A stretch of DNA of 64,000 nucleotides. Origin: Elusimicrobium simillimum (GTDB lineage: Bacteria > Elusimicrobiota > Elusimicrobia > Elusimicrobiales > Elusimicrobiaceae). The position numbers and the translations under genes are program-made. The stretch is from the NCBI RefSeq assembly GCF_049639735.1, contig NZ_JBEVVA010000003.1:434001-498000 (forward strand), given 5' to 3'. This document shows positions 1-7,744 of this stretch, piece by piece (position 1 is the first letter of the stretch; every line of letters begins with the position of its first letter). Below the pieces are notes generated by a model. The model saw only the letters and a list, made by a program, of their open reading frames with translations, made no database searches and was not told the origin of the DNA.

Positions 1-798
1 AAGCGTTTCTATACACTTTTCCATGCCGTCTATGGCAATGTATTTGTAATCTTCGTTACTGCAGTCCATAGTTTTTAAAATACCGCCGCTGGTGGGGAAG
101 AAGCGCGCTTTGCTTTCTTCTTTCTTTTCTTTTTTTTGCTCCAGCGTTATGCCCTCGGCCTCCAGCCATTTGCTAAGCTCGTCAAAGGTAAGCACATAGT
201 CAACTATGCCTGTAAGGCGCTGGGCTTCGTCTTTTTTAGAAATGCAGGGGCCTATAAAAACTGTTTTGGCGTTTGGGTGCCTTTTTTTAATATCAAGGCA
301 ATGCGCCTGCATGGGGGAAACTACGTCGGCTAAATATTTCAAATTTTCAGGAAAATATTTTTGTATAAGTAAGTTAATAGAATGGCAGCAGGAGGATATT
401 ACAATATCTTTGTCGCCTTTTTTAAGCATGTTTTCGTACTCTTTTTTCACCATCGTAGCGCCAATTGCGGTTTCTTCCGCGCTGTGAAAACCAAGTTTTT
501 TAAGCGCCGCTTCAAGAGCCTCAATACCTACGTTGTCAAAGTTGGCCACAAATGACGGCGCTACGCTGGCTATCACGGGGTCGCCCCCGTAAAGAAGTAC
601 TTTTACATTTTCTACGTCTTCTACAATTTTTTTGGCGTCTTGAGGGCATACCACAAAGCACTGCCCGCATAATATACACTCTATATCAATGATGTGCGCC
701 TGGTTGCCGGAAAACCTGATAGATTTTACCGGGCAGTGTCTTATGCATTTGTAGCAGTTTTTGCAGTCTGTTTTATTAAGCTTTAATATTTCCCTCAT
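1..798 (-). CDS. [FeFe]-hydrogenase-like protein, probably sensory type (partial, C-terminus beyond the window)
   Basis: 266 codons are visible from the ATG at 798, which has GGAG about 7 bases upstream. Two CxxCxxCxxxCP ferredoxin motifs lie near residues 12-23 and 36-47. They are followed by the hydrogenase large-subunit domain with the first H-cluster motif SSCCHS near residue 146 and the second, IGPCISKKDE, near residue 184. Catalytic enzymes normally have TSCCP and MPC. Here Pro is His and the Met before PC is Gly, changes of the kind described for putative sensory (HydS-type) hydrogenases. The third motif and any signalling domain lie outside the window. It is the last visible gene of the rex-adhE operon, so H2 or redox sensing is plausible (inference). 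A catalytic enzyme is not excluded. Confidence 0.8.
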   Translation of the reverse strand, partial: MREILKLNKTDCKNCYKCIRHCPVKSIRFSGNQAHIIDIECILCGQCFVVCPQDAKKIVEDVENVKVLLYGGDPVIASVAPSFVANFDNVGIEALEAALKKLGFHSAEETAIGATMVKKEYENMLKKGDKDIVISSCCHSINLLIQKYFPENLKYLADVVSPMQAHCLDIKKRHPNAKTVFIGPCISKKDEAQRLTGIVDYVLTFDELSKWLEAEGITLEQKKEKKEESKARFFPTSGGILKTMDCSNEDYKYIAIDGMEKCIETL

Positions 799-812
799 AC
801 ACGCTCCGCTTT

Positions 813-1052
813 TTAAGCTTTAACAAGAATCTCTTTTTCAAAAAACTCTTTGGCGTCCTGCGCGTGTACAGAGTGTACCGCGCCGTCTATTGTAACGCAA
901 ACGCCTTTTTGGCAGCTGCCCATGCAGAAAGTTCCGCTAAGGTCCACCTTGTCATTTAGTTTATGCTCCTTAATGAGATACTGCAGCTGTTCCACAACCT
1001 GGCGCGATCCCTTTAAGTGGCAGGAACTTCCTATGCAAACCGTAATCTTCAT
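813..1052 (-). CDS. thioredoxin-like [2Fe-2S] ferredoxin
   Basis: A 79-residue protein of the NuoE C-terminal/thioredoxin-like [2Fe-2S] ferredoxin family. The four expected ligands are C6 and C11 (CIGSSC) and C43 and C47 (CMGSC), with one extra Cys at 52. Such proteins pass electrons to or from [FeFe] hydrogenases in anaerobes. The start is supported by AAGGAGA about 9 bases upstream. It sits 14 bases before the hydrogenase-like gene and 15 bases after the phosphotransferase gene, all in one direction, so it is very likely cotranscribed and an electron partner of the hydrogenase-like protein (inference). Confidence 0.85.
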   Translation of the reverse strand: MKITVCIGSSCHLKGSRQVVEQLQYLIKEHKLNDKVDLSGTFCMGSCQKGVCVTIDGAVHSVHAQDAKEFFEKEILVKA

Positions 1053-1067
1053 ACTAAGTTCTCCTTG

Positions 1068-1817
1068 TTATTCAAAATCCACTACATTAATAAAGTGCAT
1101 TAAAAACTCACGTTCGGCCGCTTTGCCTTTAACGGATTGAGAGGCTGCTACTATCGGTATCCATGACTGGATATATTTTTTCTCTGTATTGCTTTTTTTG
1201 CAGAACAGGTCTAAATATTTTTCCGCGCCGCTAATGTTACCGTCAAGGTTAAACAGTAAATATGTTCTGGCCACGTCGGCAGAGGCGTTGCCTTGCGTGG
1301 CGTGGGACCAGTCTAGTATATACGGCGTGCCCTCGGGCGTTACTATAATATTGCTGGGGTTAAAGTCACCGTGGCAGACTTTATTATGTTTAGGCATGCC
1401 TTCTAAGCGTGTGTGTAACTCGTAGCGGGTGGCGTTGTCAATGTCGGCCTCAGATATTTTGCGGTTCATTTTATCTTTAAGTTTGCTGAGCAGCGGCGCT
1501 TTTTTAGAGTGCACTTCCATTTGCAGGTCAACAAACATATTTAAATATTCGTCAAACTTATCCGGGTTTTGGGCCATAAGCTCGGCCAGTGTTTTGCCTT
1601 TAATAAATTCTGACACTATTGCCCATTTGCCGTCTACTTTTGTTACCTCAATAACTTTGGGTATATTAAGGCCTGTTTCCTCAACGCGGGCCTGGTTTAA
1701 GGCTTCGTTAAGTACGTCGGCTTTGGAGTAGTCTTCATTAAAAACTTTAATGGCTTTGTCGCCGTCTTTGTATATTGTTTTGGCTGTTCTTACGGCTATA
1801 ATTTTGTCTAAGTTCAT
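1068..1817 (-). CDS. aminoglycoside phosphotransferase (APH)/choline kinase-like protein
   Basis: A 249-residue kinase-fold protein. The Brenner motif HGDFNPSN is at residues 149-156 and the metal-binding ILDW at 167-170, both intact, so phosphotransferase activity is likely. The N-lobe carries an AIKVF-type nucleotide-binding strand near residue 22. Family members phosphorylate antibiotics, choline, sugars or other small molecules; nothing in the sequence gives the substrate. It lies 2 bases after adhE and before the ferredoxin gene, an unusual place for a resistance enzyme, which suggests a metabolic role or a redox-linked signal (inference). Confidence 0.75.
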   Translation of the reverse strand: MNLDKIIAVRTAKTIYKDGDKAIKVFNEDYSKADVLNEALNQARVEETGLNIPKVIEVTKVDGKWAIVSEFIKGKTLAELMAQNPDKFDEYLNMFVDLQMEVHSKKAPLLSKLKDKMNRKISEADIDNATRYELHTRLEGMPKHNKVCHGDFNPSNIIVTPEGTPYILDWSHATQGNASADVARTYLLFNLDGNISGAEKYLDLFCKKSNTEKKYIQSWIPIVAASQSVKGKAAEREFLMHFINVVDFE

Positions 1818-1819
1818 AA

Positions 1820-4441
1820 TTATATTCCTCCTTTTTTGCCGTAGTAGGCGTTAAGGTACATTTGTTTAAGTTCGGCAATTAACGGGTAGCGCGGGTTGGC
1901 GCCGGTGCACTGGTCGTCAAAGGCTTGTTCTGTCATTTCGTCAAGGCGGGCTAAGAAATCTTTTTCATCAATATTGTAATCTTTGATAGTTTCTTTTATG
2001 CCGATGGCGGCTTTAAGCTCGTCAATTTTCTTGATAAGCGCTTCCACTTTGTCTGCGTCCGTTTTACCTTTGCAGCCAAGGTATTCGGCTACTTCGGCGT
2101 AGCGGGCAATGGCCTGCGGGTAAGCGTACTGTGAGAATGTGCCCATTTTTGTGGGGGATTCTGTAGCGTTAAAGCGGATAACCTCGTCAATCATTAAAGC
2201 GTTAGCCACGCCGTGCGGCAAGTGGTGGAACGCGCCCAGCTTGTGCGCTAATGAGTGGCACACACCTAAGAAAGCGTTGGCAAATGCCATGCCGGCCATT
2301 GTAGCGGCGTTAGCCATTTTTTCTCTGGCTACGGCGTCCTGCGGGCCGTTGTCATAGGCTTTAGGCAGGTACTCAAATATTATTTTAAGTGAGCGAAGGG
2401 CCAGTGAGTCTGTGTAGTCTGTAGCCATGACTGAAGCGTACGCTTCTAAGGCGTGTGTAACAGCGTCTATGCCGGAGGCGGCGGTTAAACCTTTAGGCGC
2501 GTTCATCATCATGTCAGCGTCCACTATAGCCATGTTGGGCAGCAGTTCATAGTCGGCCAGAGGGTATTTAACGCCTGTTTTTTCGTCCGTAATAACGGCA
2601 AACGGCGTAACTTCCGAGCCTGTGCCCGCTGTTGTGGGTACGGCAATAAAGTAGGCTTTTTCACCCATTTTTGGGAATGGGGAGACGCGTTTACGTATGT
2701 CCATAAATCTCATGGCCATGTCCATAAAATCAGCTTCCGGGTGTTCGTATAATACCCACATAATTTTGGCCGCGTCCATCGCGCTGCCGCCGCCAAGGGC
2801 GATAATGCAGTCCGGCTTAAAGGATATCATCTGTGCCGCGCCCTCTTTAGCGCAGGCAAGCGTCGGGTCCGGTTCCACGTTGTAGAATGTGGTGTGTACT
2901 ACGCCCATTTCGTCTAACTTGTCGGTTACTGATTTTGTGTAGCCGTTGTTAAATAGGAAAGAGTCCGTAACGATAAAAGCTCTCTTTTTGCCGAGCACGT
3001 TTTTAATCTCGTCAAGCGCTACGGGCAGGCAGCCTTTTTTAATATAAATTTTTTGCGGTGTTCTGAACCAAAGCATATTTTCTCTCCTTTCAGCTACTGT
3101 TTTTACGTTTAACAGATGTTTAACCCCTACGTTTTCCGCCACGGAGTTACCGCCCCATGAGCCGCAGCCAAGCGTGAGTGAGGGGGCAAGTTTGAAGTTG
3201 TACAAATCACCTATGCCGCCGTGTGAGGACGGTGTGTTTATGAGAATGCGGCAGGTTTTCATTCTGTCGCCAAAGGCGGCAACTTTTTCTTTGCCTGTAA
3301 TCTCGTTAACATATAAAGATGACGTGTGGCCGTAACCGCCGTCCGCTATAAGGTGTTCGGCCTTGGCAAGAGCGTCCTCAAAGTTTTTGGATTTATACAT
3401 GGCAAGCACGGGGGAGAGTTTTTCATGCGCGAACTCTTCCGACAGGTCTACAGATTCTACCTCGCCTATTAATATTTTAGTTTTAGGGTCTACTTCCACG
3501 CCGGCTAACTGTGCTATTTTGTAGGCGGACTGGCCGACTATTTTGGCGTTAAGCGCGCCGTTGATGATAATGGTTTTTCTAACTTTTTCCGTTTCTTCTT
3601 TGGTCAGCACATAGCAGCCGCGTTTTACAAATTCTTCTTTTACTTCTTTGTAAATTTTGTCGGCTATAATTACAGATTGTTCAGACGCGCATATCATGCC
3701 GTTGTCAAATGTTTTGGAAAGGATTATCGAGCTGACCGCTAACTGAATATCCGCGCTGTCGTCAATAATAGCGGGCGTGTTGCCCGCGCCTACGCCTATA
3801 GCGGGCTTGCCGCTGGAGTAGGCTGATTTAACCATGCCGGGGCCGCCGGTGGCTAAAATAATGTCGGCCTCTTTCATTACTGTGTTTGTCATGTCCAGGC
3901 TGGGGGCGTCTATCCAAGATATTATGCCTTTAGGCGCACCGGCCGCTACCGCGGCTTCTAGTACTAACTTAGCTGCGGCTATTGTGCTGTTTTTGGCCCT
4001 AGGGTGGGGGCTGATGATAATACCGTTTCTTGTTTTAAGGGCTATTAGAGTTTTGAAGATGGCTGTGGATGTAGGGTTGGTTGTGGGGATAACCGCGGCT
4101 ATTACGCCTATAGGGTCGGCCACTTTTTTAATGCCGAAGGCTTTGTCTTCTTCAATAACGCCTACTGTTTTGGTGTTTTTGTAAGCGTTGTAAATATATT
4201 CTGCAGCGTAGTTGTTTTTAATAACTTTATCTTCCACTACGCCCATGCCGGTTTCTTCCACGGCCATTTTGGCAAGAGGTAACCTGGCTTTGCCGGCGGC
4301 GAGAGCGCCGGCTAAAAATATTTTATCTACCTGCTCTTGCGTATAAGTGGCAAAAACCTGCTGCGCCGCTCTTACAGATTCAATGGCGGCCTTTAGCTTT
4401 TCCACACTGTCCACAATTTCGTACTTTTGTTTCTTGTCCAT
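1820..4441 (-). CDS. adhE: bifunctional acetaldehyde-CoA/alcohol dehydrogenase
   Basis: 873 residues, the normal AdhE length. The N-terminal CoA-acylating aldehyde dehydrogenase half (about 1-440) has the catalytic Cys at 251 in the motif NGMICASEQS. The C-terminal iron-dependent alcohol dehydrogenase half (about 455-873) has the GGGSAMDAAK nucleotide-binding motif and the His-rich metal segment AHKLGAFHHLPHG. It reduces acetyl-CoA to ethanol with two NADH, the usual electron sink in fermentation. The start at 4441 lies 11 bases after the rex stop codon and has AGGAGA nearby. Control by the NADH/NAD+ ratio through the adjacent Rex protein is the expected arrangement. Confidence 0.97.
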   Translation of the reverse strand: MDKKQKYEIVDSVEKLKAAIESVRAAQQVFATYTQEQVDKIFLAGALAAGKARLPLAKMAVEETGMGVVEDKVIKNNYAAEYIYNAYKNTKTVGVIEEDKAFGIKKVADPIGVIAAVIPTTNPTSTAIFKTLIALKTRNGIIISPHPRAKNSTIAAAKLVLEAAVAAGAPKGIISWIDAPSLDMTNTVMKEADIILATGGPGMVKSAYSSGKPAIGVGAGNTPAIIDDSADIQLAVSSIILSKTFDNGMICASEQSVIIADKIYKEVKEEFVKRGCYVLTKEETEKVRKTIIINGALNAKIVGQSAYKIAQLAGVEVDPKTKILIGEVESVDLSEEFAHEKLSPVLAMYKSKNFEDALAKAEHLIADGGYGHTSSLYVNEITGKEKVAAFGDRMKTCRILINTPSSHGGIGDLYNFKLAPSLTLGCGSWGGNSVAENVGVKHLLNVKTVAERRENMLWFRTPQKIYIKKGCLPVALDEIKNVLGKKRAFIVTDSFLFNNGYTKSVTDKLDEMGVVHTTFYNVEPDPTLACAKEGAAQMISFKPDCIIALGGGSAMDAAKIMWVLYEHPEADFMDMAMRFMDIRKRVSPFPKMGEKAYFIAVPTTAGTGSEVTPFAVITDEKTGVKYPLADYELLPNMAIVDADMMMNAPKGLTAASGIDAVTHALEAYASVMATDYTDSLALRSLKIIFEYLPKAYDNGPQDAVAREKMANAATMAGMAFANAFLGVCHSLAHKLGAFHHLPHGVANALMIDEVIRFNATESPTKMGTFSQYAYPQAIARYAEVAEYLGCKGKTDADKVEALIKKIDELKAAIGIKETIKDYNIDEKDFLARLDEMTEQAFDDQCTGANPRYPLIAELKQMYLNAYYGKKGGI

Positions 4442-4452
4442 ACAAGGTCTCC

Positions 4453-5085
4453 TTAGGATTTTTTTCTTTTGCTGGTTAATTGTTTTTTAAGATGGTTAGA
4501 GAGCAGCGCGAGAGATACCGCCATGTTCTCATTATGCAGCAGGATGTTTTGCGGCACGCTGAGGTGCACGGGGGCAAAATTCCATATTGCAAGAATGCCG
4601 TTTTGCGTAAGCACATCACACACTTCCTGCGCGGTCTCGGCGGGGACGGTGATGATACCTATTTTTATGTTTAGCCTTTTGCACAAATTGCCAAGTTTGC
4701 TAAGCGGGAATATTTTGCGCTCTTCTTTGGCGTTTTTGTCCAGGTCAAACGCGGCTACTATATTAAGGCCGTATTGCTTAAAGCCGGAATAGTTAAGTAA
4801 AGCTCTGCCCATTTTACCGGCGCCTATAAGCACGGCGTCTTTTGTGTTGTTATAACCTAAAAAAGTTTCCAGGTCTCTTGCCAGGTCGCAGACGCAGTAG
4901 CCCGTTTTGGGTTTGCCGCCGCCGCTTACGCTGGCCAGGTCTTTACGCACCTGCACCTCGCCCATGCCAAGCGCTTGCGCTATGGCTGTGGCCGATATAT
5001 TGCCTGTGCTGCCCAACGTCTTAAGATAGTTAAGATAAACAGGCAGCCTTTGTAAGGTGGATTTGGAAATTTCTTTATGAGTCAT
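4453..5085 (-). CDS. rex: redox-sensing transcriptional repressor Rex
   Basis: 210 residues. An N-terminal winged helix (about 1-75) contains the typical Rex stretch of an RLPVYL motif and an LG.GEVQVRKDL recognition helix. It is followed by a Rossmann domain with GAGKMG (88-93) that reads NADH/NAD+, and a C-terminal swap helix. Rex represses fermentation genes until NADH rises. It is the first gene of the operon and is followed 11 bases later by adhE, so it probably autoregulates and controls adhE and the hydrogenase-like gene. I did not find a match to the usual TTGTTAA-type Rex operator upstream. Confidence 0.95.
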   Translation of the reverse strand: MTHKEISKSTLQRLPVYLNYLKTLGSTGNISATAIAQALGMGEVQVRKDLASVSGGGKPKTGYCVCDLARDLETFLGYNNTKDAVLIGAGKMGRALLNYSGFKQYGLNIVAAFDLDKNAKEERKIFPLSKLGNLCKRLNIKIGIITVPAETAQEVCDVLTQNGILAIWNFAPVHLSVPQNILLHNENMAVSLALLSNHLKKQLTSKRKKS

Positions 5086-5133
5086 ACATATATTTTAGAA
5101 ATTAGGAAACCTAAAGTGAAATGTAAAAAAAGC

Positions 5134-5158
5134 ATATCGATATACTTTTATCGATATA
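5134..5158. promoter_or_regulatory. paired ATCGAT palindromes upstream of rex (candidate operator)
   Basis: Two identical 8-bp palindromes TATCGATA at 5135-5142 and 5149-5156 are 14 bp apart, in an AT-rich stretch about 50-70 bp upstream of the rex start. The regular spacing suggests a dimer or tandem operator or an overlapping promoter. It does not fit the known Rex consensus, so the binding protein is unknown. Confidence 0.35.
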
Positions 5159-5204
5159 TCTTTACTGATTATATATTTATAATTCTGAAAAGTAGTGTCA
5201 AAAA

Positions 5205-5455
5205 ACTTTCCCTCTCCCTTGTTGGATGGGAGAGGGAAGCGAGCATAGCGAGCAGGGTGAGGGTGAATATGAGTGCAATATCTACTTATAAAACTTCTGT
5301 TTAAATTTACGGCAAATATTGTGAATATATTGGCTGGGGATATAAAAATAAATATTATTTGCCAAATAACACTCATATTCACCCTCACCTGTTTTTGTTT
5401 AACCTTGCGGCTAAACAAAAACTTCCTCTCCCATCAAAGAAGGGAGAGGATATTT
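5205..5455. repeat. composite inverted-repeat element R1 (REP-like, CCTCTCCC/GGTGAGGGTG)
   Basis: This fills most of the 400-base gap between rex and the LysR gene. Each end is itself a hairpin of CCTCTCCC...GGGAGAGG type (5210-5237 and 5425-5449). Inside them a perfect 19-bp inverted repeat GTGAGGGTGAATATGAGTG (5257-5275) pairs with 5370-5388. Near the right end, another hairpin (about 5391-5421, arms TTTTTGTTTA/TAAACAAAAA) sits between CACCTG and CTTCCTCTCC. The same conserved borders around a different hairpin occur at 21345-21450 and 47141-47372. No ORF here looks real. Confidence 0.75.
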
Positions 5456-5487
5456 GTGTATTTAGAAATTGTTCCAGATAGGTTTTA

Positions 5488-6408
5488 TTAAAAAGTGCTT
5501 TTGGCTTTGTTTAGCTGGGTTATGAATTTGTTGTCCAGGTCTGTAAAGCGGTAGTTCTTTCTGTATACAAGTACGTCTTTGTAGGTTTTTTTGTTTACCA
5601 GGCACGGCTTTTGCACCAGGCCGTATTGTTTAAGCATTCTGGCAGGCAACGGCGACGCCCACATAAATGTGCCAGGCACATTGCTAAGCAAATCAAACTG
5701 GCTGCCGCGCTCAAATACAAAAATATGTTTGTCCACAAATTCCGAAAGTTCGGCCTTTTTTACGTCTATTTGCGGTAGTGATGGTACGTACGGGTCCGCG
5801 TGTGCTATTTCTATATATTTACTTAAATCTGCGGGTTCTATTTTTTTCTGTTTAGCAAGCGGGTGGTTTTTGTCCATGAGTACTAAATAAGAAAACTCGC
5901 GCACCAGTTCAGATGTAAGGCCTTTTTCGTAAAGCATGGTTTTAAAGTAGGGCTCAAATATTTTTTGGTAGCGTATTATGGCCAGCTTATAGTCCGCCTG
6001 TAAAATATTGCTTATGGCACGCATGGAGTTGGTTTCTTTATAAAAAATCTCGGCCGGTTTGGTGGTGTCTATAGTTTTGGCAAATTGGGTGAATGCGTCG
6101 GCAATATAGCTGGCGCGGGGTACGGATATTGAAAACTGCTGTTTATCGCTTTTGCCTTTGCTGTACAGCGCTTTAACCTCGTCCACCTGGGAAATAATTT
6201 TTTTGGCGTACTGCAAAAATTCCTCCCCTTGCGGTGTGGGGGAAATGCCTTTAGAAGTGCGCTTAAACAGCGTTATGCCTAAAATCTTTTCCAGCTCTTT
6301 TATGGCGCGGCTAAGGTTAGGCTGGCCCATGTACAGGTTTTCGGCCGCTTTGCTTATGGAGCGCGTCTTTTCTACTTCTATAATATATTTAAGGTGTGAG
6401 AGATTCAT
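5488..6408 (-). CDS. LysR-family transcriptional regulator
   Basis: 306 residues, typical LysR length. An N-terminal winged helix-turn-helix (about 1-60) has the family pattern SISKAAENLYMGQPNLSRAI followed by LEKILGITLFKR. A periplasmic-binding-protein-like effector domain follows from about 90 to 300. It is divergent from an EamA-type exporter gene with a 70-base AT-rich gap, so it most likely regulates that exporter and itself. The effector is unknown. Confidence 0.9.
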   Translation of the reverse strand: MNLSHLKYIIEVEKTRSISKAAENLYMGQPNLSRAIKELEKILGITLFKRTSKGISPTPQGEEFLQYAKKIISQVDEVKALYSKGKSDKQQFSISVPRASYIADAFTQFAKTIDTTKPAEIFYKETNSMRAISNILQADYKLAIIRYQKIFEPYFKTMLYEKGLTSELVREFSYLVLMDKNHPLAKQKKIEPADLSKYIEIAHADPYVPSLPQIDVKKAELSEFVDKHIFVFERGSQFDLLSNVPGTFMWASPLPARMLKQYGLVQKPCLVNKKTYKDVLVYRKNYRFTDLDNKFITQLNKAKSTF

Positions 6409-6478
6409 ATTTTATACCTTTATATAGTATATATAATAAACAGCCCGCCCGCCCCCAAAATGATAAAATTAAAATAAT

Positions 6479-7396
6479 ATGATTTACGTTAAACTTGCAG
6501 TAGCAATATTTTTTTGGGGTCTTACATTTTTATTTACAAAAATGGCGCTTACCGATGTCAGCATAACCACGCTGGTACTTGTCAGGAGTACGCTGGGCCT
6601 TGGCGTGGTGGCTTTGTTTTTGCGTGAGTTTGCGTGGATTAAGCAGGTATCGGCGTCTGACTGGTGTAAATTCGCGTTCCTGGCTATGATAGGCATACTT
6701 ATACAACAGCATGTGCAGGGGTACGCCATTTTACATACCAGCACCAACCATGCCGGCTGGTTAAACGCTTTCAGCCCGGTTGTGGTGGCGTTTATAATGG
6801 TGGTGTTTTTTAAAGAGCATTTACCTATAAACAGGGCTACGGGGTTTTTGGTTTGTATGCTGGGGGTAGTTTTAATTTTCTTTTCAAAACAGGCTTTTGT
6901 AGACGGCAGCGCTATGCCGACGTCTAAGGGCGATATTATTATTGTACTTACCGCTATTAACTGGGCTTTTTATGTTATACCTATGAGTATTTGGTTTAAA
7001 AATATGCCAAACCTGCGTGTTACGTTTTGCATACTTATGGTGGTGGTACTGGTGCTTTTACCTTTAGAGTTTATTGGCGGGTTTTATAAAGATTTTACGC
7101 ATATCAGCCCCAAGGCGCTGTGGAGCATGGTATACCTTGGTATATGCTGCAGCGGTTTTGCGCTGTTATTTTATAATGAGGGCGTTGAAAAGATAGGCGC
7201 GTCCAAAGCCAGCGCGTTTTTATACGTGCAGCCTTTAATAACAACCGCTTTTGGTTACCTTGTACTTGGCGAGAAAATTAATAAAGAGGCCGTTATCGGC
7301 GGCGTGTTAATAATGGTTGGTTTATATTTAATTAATGTGCGCCGCCAGCATGTTAAAAAATTCTACATCACACTTATACGGTATTTTAGGGTTTAA
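6479..7396 (+). CDS. EamA/DMT-superfamily transporter
   Basis: 305 residues with ten predicted membrane helices arranged as two EamA repeats (about 1-140 and 150-295), the layout of drug/metabolite exporters such as RhaT and YdcZ relatives. The second repeat ends with the family-typical segment YVQPLITTAFGYLVLGEKI. It probably exports an amino acid or other metabolite across the inner membrane. The gene is divergent from a LysR regulator, a common exporter-regulator pairing. The substrate cannot be told from sequence. Confidence 0.88.
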   Translation: MIYVKLAVAIFFWGLTFLFTKMALTDVSITTLVLVRSTLGLGVVALFLREFAWIKQVSASDWCKFAFLAMIGILIQQHVQGYAILHTSTNHAGWLNAFSPVVVAFIMVVFFKEHLPINRATGFLVCMLGVVLIFFSKQAFVDGSAMPTSKGDIIIVLTAINWAFYVIPMSIWFKNMPNLRVTFCILMVVVLVLLPLEFIGGFYKDFTHISPKALWSMVYLGICCSGFALLFYNEGVEKIGASKASAFLYVQPLITTAFGYLVLGEKINKEAVIGGVLIMVGLYLINVRRQHVKKFYITLIRYFRV

Positions 7397-7400
7397 CAGG

Positions 7401-7670
7401 CTATTTGAAACGGCGGATCTGAAAGTCGCTGCTTACAATGCCCAGCGCTTTTAATATAAGTATAGGTAAAAATAACATAATAAAAACTATCGCTATAATT
7501 AAGGACAGTAAAAAGCCGCCAACTAATATCGCTATGGCTTTTAAAACAGTGGCTAGTCCCCTGGCAACTGGCGGCGGGGTGCTTTTTGGGGGCTCGTTAA
7601 GCGGGCGGCCGTGCTCGTCCAGCACTTCCACTTCTATAACTTCAGTTTCCACTATATCTTTGTTATCCAT
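7401..7670 (-). CDS. small membrane protein of unknown function
   Basis: 89 residues. The first 25 are acidic (VETEVIEVEVLDEHG), followed by a Pro-rich linker and one long hydrophobic region (about 37-80) that could form two helices. The C-terminus is basic (QIRRFK). I recognise no family. It is convergent with the EamA gene, with 4 bases between them, and divergent from valS. The acidic N-terminus is probably cytoplasmic. Confidence 0.55.
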   Translation of the reverse strand: MDNKDIVETEVIEVEVLDEHGRPLNEPPKSTPPPVARGLATVLKAIAILVGGFLLSLIIAIVFIMLFLPILILKALGIVSSDFQIRRFK

Positions 7671-7744
7671 ATACTAATATTATAAAATATATAGTAATGC
7701 AGTACCACACTTACCGTGTGCCCTTTATCTTGGAGGAATTACAA

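Noticed and set aside
1068..1817. Aminoglycoside resistance gene
   Set aside because: The kinase motifs are generic to the APH/choline kinase fold, and the redox-operon context argues against a resistance role.
5077..5491. Open frames on both strands between rex and the LysR gene (up to 107 codons)
   Set aside because: They run through the R1 inverted repeats, have no ribosome sites and give low-complexity Phe/Ile-rich peptides.
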